Part shown: positions 1 through 11,753 of the stretch, in pieces
Layout of the letters: the number at the start of each line of letters is the position of its first letter
Numbering within the stretch: position 1 is the stretch's first letter
NCBI RefSeq assembly: GCF_902167145.1
Contig: NC_050100.1
Location: 217,862,081 to 217,926,080 of the forward strand
Direction: 5' to 3'
Length of the DNA stretch: 64,000 nucleotides
Source of the DNA: Zea mays
Taxonomy: Eukaryota > Streptophyta > Magnoliopsida > Poales > Poaceae
Position numbers and translations under genes: made by a program
Notes under the pieces: generated by a model
Seen by the model: only the letters and a program-made list of their open reading frames with translations
What the model was told of the DNA's origin: nothing
Database searches by the model: none

Positions 1-119
1 GGCAACTCCCTCCCCCCCACACACCCACACGCCCACTCCCACTCCCACTCCACCTCCCACACAAGCACACACTAGCACAAGGATCGTTCGATCGTTCTTC
101 GATCCTTCGTCCCCTGTTC

Positions 120-620
120 TTAGTTTGTTCGTTCGTTCGTCCGTTCGTCCGATCGTTCGATCGTTCGTTCGTTCGTCCAAATAATCTTTTTCCTGCCGTT
201 ATGCTGCCGAAATTCCGATCGTTCGTTCGTCCGATCGTTCATGGTTCGTTCGTCCGTTCGTCCGATCGTTCGATCGTTCGTCCGTTCGTTCGTCCAAATA
301 ATCTTTTTCCTACCGTTATGCTGCCGAAATTCCGATCGTTCGTTCGTCCGATCGTTTGATCGTCCGTCCGATCGTTCATGGTTCATTCGTCCGTTCGTCC
401 GATCGTTCGATCGTTCGTCCGTTCGTTCGTCCAAATAATCTTTTTCCTGCCGTTATGCTGCCGAAATTCCGATCGTTCGTTCGTCCGATCGTTCATGGTT
501 CGTTCGTCCGTTCGTTCGATCGTTCGTCCGTTCGTTCGTCCAAATAATCTTTTTCCTGTCGTTATGCTGCCAAAATTCCGATCGTTCGTTCGTTCGATCA
601 TTCGATCGTTCATCGTTCGT
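120..620. repeat. TTCG-type tetranucleotide minisatellite with interspersed unique block
   Basis: The stretch is built of GTTC, GATC and GTCC tetramers, interrupted four times by a block beginning CCAAATAATC at 177, 294, 431 and 540 (spacings 117, 137 and 109). The block includes TTATGCTGCC and an AAATTCCGATCG end. The homologous LTRs carry only two copies (55199 and 55316; 61454 and 61591, spacings 117 and 137). The repeat is CpG-rich. Both strands stay open in several frames because the period avoids stop codons, which gives false Arg/Ser/Phe/Val-rich ORFs. Confidence 0.9.
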
Positions 621-654
621 TCAGAGTTCCTATTCATCGTTCATCGTTCGTTCA

Positions 655-790
655 TACGAACTATTCACCATCACTATTTACCGTCACTATTCACCGTTGC
701 TATTCACCGTCACTATTTACCGTCACTATTTACCGTCACTATTTACCGTCACTATTTACCGTCACTATTTACCGTTACTATTCATCGATC
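655..790. repeat. 13-bp CACTATTTACCGT tandem array in Tekay-like LTR
   Basis: About ten near-identical copies of a 12-13 bp unit (TCACTATTTACCG and variants). The homologous arrays at 55432-55620 and 61698-61860 have drifted to a GTTACTTTTTACCGTTTACC pattern. It is part of the LTR, not a separate locus. Confidence 0.85.
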
Positions 791-2274
791 ATCTGATCAC
801 CCCAAATTTCAACTACTCATCCATCATGCTGCCCAGTCCACCTAAGACCAGCCAGGCCCATATTCCAGTTATACAAACTCCGGTGACTGTGATTTTCCTT
901 TCAGCGGGAACTTCCCATCTGGTCACCCATCCTAGGTTTCTCCAAGTTGAGCACGCTTAACTTGAGATTCCTTCGAACCAGGCTTCCAAACTTAGATTCC
1001 AATAATTCTCGTTTCTAAATTCTTATCAAACTATTCCCTATCCAACCATGTCATCCCTTAAGCATGATTCATATTCCAGAAAACTCCCAAAATACTCGCA
1101 TCCCATATTCTGCCTATAACTCTCCTGTTCATACTAAGTCAGACGATTCATTCGTCACTATTCTCACCAACAGTGAACTTCACTGTGCTACACCACATAC
1201 ACCCAGCTATAAATACACCTAGCTACCCTCTCCCTCTCCACACACACTCAACACCCTCAGCCAAGGCAAACACCCTACCCACTCAGTTACTCCGCTCTGC
1301 CGGCTACACGCATAGTGTCGCTTCGTCTCCAGTCCACCCTCCTGGTAAGCACCTTCGCTCCACCACCAGCAGTATCTCAACACCACATGACACAGATTCT
1401 ACTCACGACTCTACCCATCCATATATCGCTATTCTGACCACTATACTAAATATTTGTTGGTATACTTGCTGGTTTGTATGTTTGCTTGTTCATGTTGCAT
1501 AGTTATCAGAGCGTTCGTGCCGTCTCATGGAGGCCAGATCTGCAAGTCTACGCCAAGCAGTGGAGCTAGAAGTCAGTTCCACGAGCTCATCTTCCCCCTT
1601 CGACGGATAAGCACGACAAGCTCACTGGATCCCTTTGATGCATAAATTACCTATGATTTTTCAACCACAACCCTCGGCCTGTTATTTTATGCATGATATG
1701 ATTTTGAGACAAGTTATTATGGCCACCCAAGCCACTTGCCGCAATCAATCCTTGATATATTCGTTACAAATGATTTGAGAAAAGGTGTGAGTTTTCAAAA
1801 GAAAATGTTTTTCAAAATGTGTATGATGAAGGGTTTTCACCCTTATCACCTTGTGAGTGGGATAATCAGGGACTCCTTGGTTTAGGGGAGGGCCTAAGGT
1901 GATGGCTCAGCTGGTTTAGGCGTGAGCAGAAGGATTGTCCCCTCATATAAGGACCAGTTTGTCATCTTTCACTACCTGTACTCATAAATAGTACAACCAC
2001 TCGAGACTGTGTGGGCAGTCACTCAATCTGAACTCGTACGGTGCAACCCTAGGGTTATGAAGGCTGGGGAGCACCGGGAGGATAAGGAGGGGGATGTTTT
2101 GTCCGGTTTGGACATGGCGGTGGCCTGACTCCTTCCGGTATAACCGTTAAGGTTAGGACGTGCGAGGAAAGAAAGAGATTCGGCATTCGGGTCTCACGAC
2201 GGTGAGATCGCAGAAACCGGACTAGTGGGTAAAGTGTACCCCTTTGCGCAGAGTTTGAAAACCTATTCGAATAG

Positions 2275-3501
2275 TGATAGTCGCCTAGAGGGGGGGTGAA
2301 TAGGGCGAAACTGAAATTTACAAAGTTAATCACAACTACAAGCCAGGTTAGCGTTAGAAATATGATCGAGTCCGCGAGAGAGGGTGGAAAACAAATCGCA
2401 AACAAATAAGAAGTGTGACACGCGGATTTGTTTTACCGAGGTTCGGTTCTCGCAAACCTACTCCCCGTTGAGGAGGCCACTAAGGCCGGGTCTCTTTCAA
2501 CCCTTTCCCTCTCTCAAACGGTCCCTCGGACCGAGTGAGCTTTCTCTTCTCAATCACTTGGAACACAAAGTTCCCACAAGGACCACCACAAGATTGGTGT
2601 CTCTTGCCTCAATTACAAGTGAGTTTGATCGCAATGAAAGATTGAAAGAAAGCACGATTGCAAAAAGCCAAGCGACAAGAGCGACAAATAACACACGGAT
2701 CACTTTCTCTCTCAAGTCACTAATCACTAATGATCTCTTTTCTCAATTGTGAAACTTGGAGAGATGGAGGCTTTGAATGTGTCTTGGAATGAGTTGCTAG
2801 CTCTTGTATTGAATGTTGAAGGTTGGAATGCTTGGGTGTTGTGAATGGAAGTGGTTGGGGTTGTATTTATAGCCACCAACCACTTCCTAGCCGTTGCTCC
2901 ATTCTGCTGAGCGCGGACGGTCCGCCCGCCTGGTCCGGACGGTCCGCCCCTGTAGATCAACGGCTGAAAACGCAACGGTCAGCAGTAACGGCTATATCGC
3001 ATTTAATGCGACGTCAGATGTCAGATCAAGCCAGTCGTGGACGGTCCGCCCACCTGGCCCGGACGGTCCGCGAAGCCGCTATAATTCATTTCTCCGAACC
3101 CGTCACCTTCGGGTTTTTCGGTTTCTCACCTACCGGACGGTCCGCGCCTGAGGCCGGACGGTCCGCGCGAGGGCTCGGACGGTCCTTGCTTTTCCTCTGG
3201 ATGGTCCGTAGTGGAAACTTGTATTTTTTTGCATTGGTTCTGTCCGAAGGGTATCCTGGTGTCGCGGACGGTCCGCCGTAGGGGCCCGGACGGTCCGCGC
3301 TTGGCCTGTTTTTCCAAAAAGCTTCTCCTGTCCGGAATAATCTACGGTATTCCGGACAGTTGATTTAGTATAGTTGTAGATGAACCTTTGACACCTGTCG
3401 AACATATAATCTAGAGCAAACTAGTTAGTCCAGTTATTTGTGTTGGGCAATTCAACCACCAAAATCAATTAGGAAGTAGGTGTAACCCTAATTCCCTTTC
3501 A
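2275..3501 (-). repeat. 3' LTR of Copia element 1 (1227 bp)
   Basis: Begins TGATAGTCGCCTAGAG and ends CCCTAATTCCCTTTCA on the + strand. About ten copies of a GGACGGTCC core, mostly followed by G, lie between 2930 and 3300. A TATAAATA box on the minus strand (2864-2871) is the likely promoter position in the LTR. Confidence 0.93.
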
Positions 3502-4279
3502 ATCTCCCCCTTTTTGGTGATTGATGCCAACACAAACCAAAGCAAATATAAAAGTGCATAATTTGAACTAGTTTACATAATGTAAGTGCAAAGGTTGCTT
3601 GGAATTGAGCCAATAAGAATTCTTGCATGGATTGTTTCTTTATTTTTAATATTTTGGACCACGCTTGCACCACATGTTTTGATTTTGCAAACTATTTTGT
3701 AAATTCTTTTCAAAGTTCTTTTGCAAATAGTCAAAGGTAAATGAGTAATAATTTGTAAAGCATTTTCAAGATTTGAAATTTTCTCACCCTGTTTCAAATG
3801 CTTTTCTTTTGACTTAAATAAAACTCCCCCTAAATGAGATCCTCCTCTTAGTGTTCAAGAGGGTTTTGATATATCATTTTTGAAATACTACTTACTCCCT
3901 CTTTTGAAAATCTCCAATTTTAAAATTAGTGGTGGTGCGGTCCTTTTGCTTTGGGCTCATACTCTCTCCCCCTTTGGCATGAATCGCCAAAAACGGAATC
4001 ATTAGAGCCCTTGAAGTACTATCTTCTCCTTTGGTCATAAATAAATGAGTTAAGATTGTACCAAAGACGAAGTCCTTTTGTTCTCTCCCCCAAAGATGGA
4101 GAGTGACATGGAGCGATGGCGAAGGATGAGTTACGGAGTGGAAGCCTTTGTCTTCGCCGAAGACTCCAATTCCCTTTCAATACACCTATGACTTGGTTTG
4201 AAATAGACTTGAAAACATATTAGTCATAGCATATGAAAGAGACATGATCAAAGGTATATAAATGAGCGATGTGTGCAAA
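3502..4279 (-). other. 3' untranslated internal region and polypurine tract of Copia element 1
   Basis: No protein-coding signal. Read on the minus strand, the purine-rich tract at 3502-3514 sits directly against the LTR. Two weaker purine tracts lie at about 3966-3975 and 4080-4090. The element's phrase about a 'non-space' between pol and LTR is typical in length for this lineage. Confidence 0.7.
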
Positions 4280-7200
4280 TTAGCAAAAGAAATTGCGCGA
4301 ATCAAGAATATTGAGCTCATGCCTAAGTTTGTTAAAAGTTTGTTCATCAAGAGGCTTGGTAAAGATATCGGCTAATTGATCTTTAGTGTTAATGTAAGAA
4401 ATCTCGATATCTCCCTTTTGTTGGTGATCCCTAAGAAAATGATACCGAATGGCTATGTGTTTAGTGCGGCTATGCTCGACGGGATTATCCGCCATCTTGA
4501 TTGCACTCTCATTATCACATAGCAAAGGGACTTTGGTTAATTTGTAACCGTAGTCCCGCAGGGTTTGCCTCATCCAAAGCAATTGCGCGCAACAATGACC
4601 TGCGGCAATGTACTCGGCTTCGGCGGTGGAAAGAGCGACCGAATTTTGCTTCTTTGAAGCCCAAGACACCAAGGATCTTCCCAAGAACTGGCAAGTCCCC
4701 GATGTGCTCTTCCTATTGATTTAGCACCCCGCCCAATCGGCATCCGAATAACCAATCAAATCAAATGTGGATCCCCTAGGATACCAAAGCCCATACTTAG
4801 GAGTATAAGCCAAATATCTCAAGATTCGTTTCACGGCCGTAAGGTGAGCTTCCTTAGGGTCGGCTTGGAATCTTGCACACATGCATACAGAAAGCATAAT
4901 ATCCGGTCGAGATGCACATAAATATAGCAAAGAACCAATCATCGACCGGTATACCTTTTGATCAACGGATTTACCTCCCGTGTCGAGGTCGAGATGCCCA
5001 TTGGTTCCCATGGGTGTCTTGATGGGTTTGGCGTCCTTCATCCCAAACTTGTTTAGAATGTCTTGAGTATACTTTGTTTGGCTGATGAAGGTGCCCTCTT
5101 GGAGTTGCTTCACTTGAAATCCTAGGAAGTACTTCAACTCCCCCATCATAGACATCTCGAATTTTTGTGTCATGATCCTACTAAACTCTTCACATGTAGA
5201 TTCGTTAGTAGACCCAAATATAATATCATCAACATAAATTTGGCATACAAACAAATCATTTTCAAGTGTTTTGGTAAAGAGCGTAGGATCGGCCTTTCCG
5301 ACTTTGAATCCATTTGCAATAAGAAAATCTCTAAGGCATTCATACCATGCTCTTGGGGCTTGCTTGAGCCCATAAAGCGCCTTAGAGAGCTTATAGACAT
5401 GGTTAGGATACTCACTGTCTTCAAAGCCGGGAGGTTGCTCAACATAGACCTCTTCCTTGATTGGTCCATTGAGGAAGGCACTTTTCACGTCCATTTGATA
5501 AAGCTTAAAGCCATGGTAAGTAGCATAGGCCAATAATATACGAATTGACTCAAGCCTAGCTACGGGTGCATAGGTTTCACCGAAATCCAAACCTTCGACT
5601 TGGGAGTATCCCTTGGCCACAAGTCGAGCTTTGTTCCTTGTCACCACGCCATGCACATCTTGCTTGTTGCGGAAGACCCATTTGGTTCCTACAACATTTT
5701 GATTAGGACGTGGAACTAAATGCCATACCTCATTCCTAGTGAAGTTGTTGAGCTCCTCTTGCATTGCCACCACCCAATCCGAATCTTGGAGTGCTTCCTC
5801 TACCCTGTGTGGCTCAGTAGAGGAAACAAACGAGTAATGCTCACAAAAATGTGCAACACGAGATCTAGTAGTTACCCCCTTATGAATGTCGCCGAGGATG
5901 GTGTCGACGGGGTGATCTCGTTGAATTGCTTGGTGGACTCTTGGGTGTGGCGGTCTTTGTTCTTCATCCTCCTTGTCTTGATCATTTGTATCTCCCCCTT
6001 GATTATTGCCGTCATCTTGAGGTGGCTCATTTGCTTGATCTTCTACTTCATCAACTTAAGCCTCATCCTCATTTTGAGTTGGTGGAGATGCTTGCGTGGA
6101 GGAGGATGGTTGATCTTGTGCATTTGGAGGCTCTTCGGATTCCTTAGGACACACATCCCCAATGGACATGTTCCTTAGCGCGATGCACAGAGCCTCTTCA
6201 ATACCTATCTCATCAACATCAACTTGCTCTACTTGAGAGCCGTTAGTCTCATCAAACACAACGTCACAAGAAACTTCAACAAGTCCTGAGGACTTGTTAA
6301 AGACTCTATATGCCCATGTGTTTGAGTCATATCCTAGTAAAAAGCCTTCTACAGTTTTAGGAGCAAATTTGGATTTTCTACCTCTTTTAACAAGAATAAA
6401 GCATTTGCTACCAAAGACTCTAAAATATGAAATATTGGGCTTTTTACCGGTAAGGAGTTCGTATGATGTCTTCTTGAGGATTCGGTGTAGATACAACCGG
6501 TTGATGGTGTAGCAGGCGGTGTTGACCGGCTCGGCCCAAAACCGATCCGAAGTCTTGTGCTCATCAAGCATGGTTCTCGCCATGTCCAATAGAGTTCTAT
6601 TCTTCCTCTCCACTACACCATTTTGTTGTGGAGTGTAGGGAGAAGAGAACTCATGCTTGATGCCCTCCTCCTCAAGGAAGCCTTCAATTTGAGAGTTCTT
6701 GAACTCCATCCCGTTGTCGCTCCTAATCTTCTTTATCCTTAAGCCGAACTTATTTTGAGCTCGTCTCAGGAATCCCTTTAAGGTTTCTTGGGTTTGAGAT
6801 TTTTCCTGTAAAAAGAATACCCAAGTGAAGCGAGAATAATCATCCACTGTTATAAGACAATACTTACTCCCGACGATGCTTATGTAAGGAATCGGGCCGA
6901 ATAGATCCATGTGGAGTAGCTCAAGCGGCCTGTCAGTCGTCATGATGTTCTTGTGTGGATGATGGGCACGAACTTGCTTCCCTGCTTGGCATGCGCTACA
7001 AATCCTGTCTTTCTCAAAATGAACATTTTTTAGTCCTAAAATGTGTTCTCCCTTTAGAAGCTTATGAAGATTCTTCATCCCAACATGTGCTAGTCGGCGA
7101 TGCCAGAGCCAGCCCATGTTAGTCTTAGCAATTAAACAGGTGTCGAGTTCAGCTCTATCAAAATCTACTAAGTATAGCTGACCCTCTAACACACCCTTAA

Positions 7201-7522
7201 ATGCTATTGAATCATCACTTCTTCTAAAGACAGTGACACCTACATCAGTAAAGAGACAGTTGTAGCCCATTTTGCATAATTGAGATACAGAAAGCAAATT
7301 GTAGTCTAATGAATCTACAAGAAAAACATTGGAAATAGAATGGTCAGGAGATATAGCAATTTTACCAAGACCTTTGACCAAACCTTGATTTCCATCCCCG
7401 AATGTAATAGCTCGTTGGGGGTCTTGGTTTTTCTCATAGGAGGAGAACATCTTCTTCTCCCCTGTCATGTGGTTTGTGCACCCGCTGTCGATAATCCAAC
7501 TTGAGCCCCCGGATGCATAAAC
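4280..7522 (-). pseudogene. pol: Copia element 1 pol (protease, integrase, RT, RNase H) with two nonsense codons
   Basis: One continuous frame of 1081 codons runs from 7522 to 4280, just after a TAG at 7523-7525, and is broken only by TAA at 6056-6058 and TAA at 4721-4723. In order it shows: aspartic protease motif DSG; integrase zinc-binding region (HRRLAHVG, then CSACQAGK); catalytic core with DLFG, RSDNG and VVERKNR supplying the D,D,E triad; reverse transcriptase with [28 protein letters not shown] and the YVDD active site; RNase H with STAEAEY and CDNESA. The order PR-INT-RT-RH defines Ty1/Copia. It is in a different frame from gag, so expression would need a translational or splicing bypass. 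As it stands the polyprotein would stop after integrase. Confidence 0.93.
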
Positions 7523-7535
7523 CTACAAAACAAGT

Positions 7536-10467
7536 TTAGTTCTTGACTTTAGGTACCCAAATGGTTTTGGGTCCTTTGGCATTAGACACAAGAACTTTGG
7601 GTACCCAAACACAAGTCTTTGACCCCTTGTGCTTGCCCCCAACATATTTGGCAACTACTTTGCCGGATTTGTTAGTTAAAACATATGATGCATCAAAAGT
7701 GGATTTGTTAGTTAAAACATATGATGCATCAAAAGTTTTGAATGAAATGTCATGATCATTTGATGCATTAGGAATTCTCTTCTTAGGCAACTTAGCACAG
7801 GTTGGTTGCCTAGAACTAGATGTCTCACCCTTATACATAAAAGCATGGTTAGGGCCAGAGTGAGACTTCCTAGAATGAATTCTCCTAATTTTGTCCTCGG
7901 GATAACCGGCAGGGTACAAAATGTAACCCTCGTTATCCTGAGACATGGGAGCCTTGCCCTTAACAAAGTTGGACAGTTTCTTAGGAGGGGCATTAAATTT
8001 GACATTGTCTCCCCTTTGGAAACCAATGCCATCCTTGATGCCAGGGCGTCTCCCATTATAAAGCATGCTACGAGCAAATTTAAAATTTTCATTCTCTAAG
8101 TTATGCTCGGCAATTTTAGCATCTAATTTTGCTATGTGATCATTTTGTTGTTTAATTAAAGACATGTGATCATGAATAGCATTAATATCAACATCTCTAC
8201 ATCTAGTACAAATGGAAACATGCTCAATACTAGATATAGAAGGTTTGCATGAATTAAGTTCAACGATCTTAGCACGCAAGATATTATTATTATCTCTAAG
8301 ATCGGAAATTGTAACATTGCAAACATCTAGGTGCCGTTTGGTTCCCAAAATGTAACGTAAATGGTAACGGTAATGGTTTGCATTTGATTACCAGCGGTAA
8401 CAAGTTTAAATAGCCCGATATCAATTTCTAGTGTGGTATCTGATTATGGTTGGACTTAAACAAACATGATTTAACGCTATTTGTTACCGATTACGTTACA
8501 AACATATAAACCAAACAACACCCTAGTTCTTTAGCCTTAGCAATTAATTTTTCATTTTCTACTCTAAGGCTAGCAAGAGAAATGTCCAATTCTTCAATCT
8601 TAGCAAGCAAATCATCATTATCATTTCTAGGATTAGGAATTGAAACATTACAAACATGTGAATCAACCTTAGCATTTAAACTAGCATTTTCATTTCTAAG
8701 GTTGGTGATAGTGTCATGGCAAGTACTTAGCTCACTAGATAGTTTCTCACATTTTTCTACCTCTAGAGCATAAGCATTTTTAACCTTAACATGTTTTTTA
8801 TTTTCCTTGATTAGGAAGTCCTCTTGGGAGTCCAAGAGGTCATCCTTTTCATGGATGACACTAATTAGCTCATTTAGTTTTTCCTTTTGTTCCATGTTAA
8901 GGTTGGCAAAAAGAACGCGCAAGTTATCCTCCTCATCACTAGCATCATCATCACTAGAAGACTCATATTTAGTGGAGGATTTGGATTTAACCTTCTTCCT
9001 TTTGTCGTCCTTTGCCATGAGGCACTTGTGGCCGACGTTGGGGAAGAGAAGCCCCTTGGTGACGGCGATGTTGGCGGCGTCCTCGTCGGAGGAGGAGTCG
9101 GTGGAGCTCTCGTCGGAGTCCCATTCTCGGCAAACATGGGCATCGCCGCCCTTCTTCTTGTAGTACCTCTTCTTTTCTCTCCTCTTGCCCTTCTTGTCGT
9201 TATCCCTGTCACTGTCACTTGATAATGGACATTTAGCAATAAAGTGACCGGGCTTACCACACTTGTAGCAAACTTTCTTGGAACGGGATTTGTAATCCTT
9301 CCCCTTCCGTTGCTTGAGGATTTGGCGAAAGCTTTTGATGATTAAAGTCATCTCCTCATTGTCGAGCTTGGAGGCGTCAATTGGTTGTCTACTCGGTGTA
9401 GACTCCTCCTTCTTCTCCTCCGTCGCCTTAAATGCCACCGGTTGTGCTTCGGACGTGGAGGGTTCATCAAGCTCGTTGATCTTCTTTGATCCTTTAATCA
9501 TACATTCAAAGCTCACAAAATTCCCGATAACTTCCTCGGGGGTCATTTGAGTATATCTAGGATTACCACGAATTAATTGAACTTGAGTGGGGTTAAGAAA
9601 AATGAGTGATCTAAGAATAACCTTAACCACCTCGTGGTCATCCCACTTCTTGCTTCCGAGGTTGCGCACTTGGTCCACCAAAGTCTTGAGCCGGTTGTAC
9701 ATGTCTTGTGGCTCCTCCCCTTGACGAAGACGGAAGCGACCGAGCTCCCCCTCGATCGTTTCCCGCTTGGTAATCTTGGTGAGTTCATCACCTTCGTGCG
9801 CGGTCTTGAGTAGGTCCCAAATTTCCTTTGCATTCTTCAACCCTTGCACCTTGTTGTATTCCTCCTTGCTTAGAGAGGCGAGGAGTATGGTTGTAGCTTG
9901 AGAGTTGAAGTGCTCGATTTGGGCCACTTCGTCCGTATCGTAGTCTTCATCCCCTACGGATGGTACCTGTGCTCCAAACTCAACAACATTCCATATACTT
10001 TTGTGGAGTGAGGTTAGATGAAATTTCATTAAATCACTCCACCTAGCATAATCTTCACCGTCAAAGGTTGGCGGTTTGCCTAATGGAACGGAAAGTAATG
10101 GAGTATGTCTAGATGTACGAGGATAGTGTAAGGGGATCTTACTAAACTTCTTGCGCTCTTGGCGCTTAGAAGTTACGGACGGCGCATCGGAGTCGGAGGT
10201 CGATGTTGATGAAGTGTCGGTCTCGTAGTAGACCACCTTCCTCATCCTTTTGCGCTTGTCGCCTTTCCGATGCGACTTGTGGGAAGAAGATTTTTCCTTC
10301 TTCTCTTTGTGGTGTGAGGAGGAAGATCTTTTCTCCTTCCGTTTGGAGGAGTCCTTCTTCTTCTCCTTCCTCTTGGTGCGGGACTCTTCCGATGAAGTGC
10401 TCCCTTGGCTTGTAGTGGGCTTGTCGCCGGTCTCCATCTCCCTCTTGGTGTGATCTCCCGACATCAC
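7536..10467 (-). pseudogene. gag: Copia element 1 gag, interrupted by a MITE
   Basis: ATG at 10467. The Lys/Ser-rich N-terminus (SKRKEKRSSSSHHKEKK) is followed by the UBN2/gag-type domain (LGKPPTFDGEDYARW ... LKTAHEGDELTKITKRE), a CCHC zinc knuckle CYKCGKPGHFIAKCP and a long coiled-coil tail. The frame is broken by the 193-bp MITE at 8330-8522. Subtracting the MITE plus one CTA target copy (196 bp) brings the downstream frame (8348-7536) exactly into register, giving 911 codons before TAA. The protein should form the cytoplasmic virus-like particle and bind element RNA through the knuckle. Without excision, translation stops shortly inside the MITE, leaving about 658 aa that keep the particle domain and knuckle. 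Confidence 0.93.
8330..8522. mobile_element. 193-bp Tourist/PIF-Harbinger-like MITE
   Basis: Terminal inverted repeats GGTGCCGTTTGGTT and (right end, reverse complement) GGTGTTGTTTGGTT, flanked by the 3-bp duplication CTA (8327-8329 and 8523-8525). The interior is AT-rich with no ORF. It carries further inverted similarity near the ends (TAACGTAAATGGTAACGG against TTACCGATTACGTTAC). TIR sequence and 3-bp TSD suit the PIF/Harbinger superfamily, although the usual TSD is TAA/TTA. Confidence 0.85.
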
Positions 10468-10484
10468 TTCGAGCGGTTAGGCTC

Positions 10485-10512
10485 TAATGAAGCACCGGGC
10501 TCTGATACCAAT
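10485..10512 (-). other. Primer-binding site and 5' leader of Copia element 1
   Basis: The minus strand reads ATTGGTATCAGAGCCCGG immediately inside the LTR. TGGTATCAGAGC is the standard complement to the 3' end of plant initiator Met tRNA. Only ~45 bases separate the LTR from the gag ATG. Confidence 0.9.
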
Positions 10513-11753
10513 TGATAGTCGCCTAGAGGGGGGGGTGAATAGGGCGAAACTGAAATTTACAAAGTTAATCACAACTACAAGCCAGGTTAGCGTTAGAAAT
10601 ATGATCGAGTCCGCGAGAGAGGGTGGAAAACAAATCGCAAACAAATAAGAAGTGTGACACGCGGATTTGTTTTACCGAGGTTCGGTTCTCGCAAACCTAC
10701 TCCCCGTTGAGGAGGCCACTAAGGCCGGGTCTCTTTCAACCCTTTCCCTCTCTCAAACGGTCCCTCGGACCGAGTGAGCTTTCTCTTCTCAATCACTTGG
10801 AACACAAAGTTCCCACAAGGACCACCACAAGATTGGTGTCTCTTGCCTCAATTACAAGTGAGTTTGATCGCAATGAAAGATTGAAAGAAAGCACGATTGC
10901 AAAAAGCCAAGCGACAAGAGCGACAAATAACACACGGATCACTTTCTCTCTCAAGTCACTAATCACTAATGATCTCTTTTCTCAATTGTGAAACTTGGAG
11001 AGATGGAGGCTTTGAATGTGTCTTGGAATGAGTTGCTAGCTCTTGTATTGAATGTTGAAGGTTGGAATGCTTGGGTGTTGTGAATGGAGGTGGTTGGGGT
11101 TGTATTTATAGCCACCAACCACTTCCTAGCCGTTGCTCCATTCTGCTGAGCGCGGACGGTCCGCCCGCCTGGTCCGGACGGTCCGCCCCTGTAGATCAAC
11201 GGCTGAAAACGCAACGGTCAGCAGTAACGGCTATATCAACGGCTATATCGCATTTAATGCGACGTCAGATGTCAGATAAAGCCAGTCGCGGACGGTCCGC
11301 CCACCTGGCCCGGACGGTCCGTGAAGCCGCTATAATTCATTTCTCCGAACCCGTCACCTTCGGGTTTTTCGGTTTCTCACCTACCGGACGGTCCGCGCCT
11401 GAGGCCGGACGGTTCGCGCGAGGGCTCGGACGGTCCTTGCTTTTCCTCCGGACGGTCCGTAGTGGAAACTTGTATTTTTTTTGCATTGGTTCTGTCCGAA
11501 GGGTATCCTGGTGTCGCGGACGGTCCGCCGTAGAGGCCCGGACGGTCCGCGCTTGGCCTGTTTTTCCAAAAAGCTTCTCCTGTCCGGAATAATCTACGGT
11601 ATTCCGGACAGTCGATTTAGTATAGTTGTAGATGAACCTTTGACACCTGTAGAACATATAATCTAGAGCAAACTAGTTAGTCCAGTTATTTGTGTTGGGC
11701 AATTCAACCACCAAAATCAATTAGGAAGTAGGTGTAACCCTAATTCCCTTTCA
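10513..11753 (-). repeat. 5' LTR of Copia element 1 (1241 bp)
   Basis: Pairs with 2275-3501. Compared with that copy it carries an extra 12-bp tandem duplication (AACGGCTATATC, about 11227-11250). The minus-strand TATAAATA lies at 11103-11110. It is followed by AATAG and the rest of the Tekay-like LTR. Confidence 0.93.

Larger units (their letters stand above)
2275..11753 (-). mobile_element. Copia element 1, Opie/Ji-type (SIRE/Maximus lineage), near-complete
   Basis: A 9.48-kb element on the minus strand flanked by the 5-bp target duplication AATAG (2270-2274 and 11754-11758). LTRs are 2275-3501 and 10513-11753, both TG...CA. Next to the right-hand LTR the minus strand reads ATTGGTATCAGAGCCC, a primer-binding site for initiator Met tRNA. 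Next to the left-hand LTR it reads AAAAAGGGGGAGAT, the polypurine tract. By eye the LTRs differ by about ten substitutions, a 12-bp duplication and two 1-bp indels, so insertion was recent. The pre-insertion sequence is confirmed by the intact sister LTR near 57095. Coding capacity is gag then pol in different frames. Only two nonsense codons in pol and one MITE in gag break it. Confidence 0.95.

Noticed and set aside
120..640. Long open frames on both strands rich in RSFVRS / NERTNDRT
   Set aside because: They are translations of a TTCG-type tetranucleotide array that avoids stop codons in several frames. The same happens at 55144-55413 and 61206-61718. No protein family and no codon bias.
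655..790. CRISPR-like direct repeats
   Set aside because: Units of 12-13 bp in direct contact without unique spacers, inside a plant LTR; a minisatellite.
2823..3405. Open frames rich in GPSGP / TVRA / DGPP in Copia 1 LTR
   Set aside because: Products of the repeated GGACGGTCC motif; present in both LTRs, no start context, no domain.
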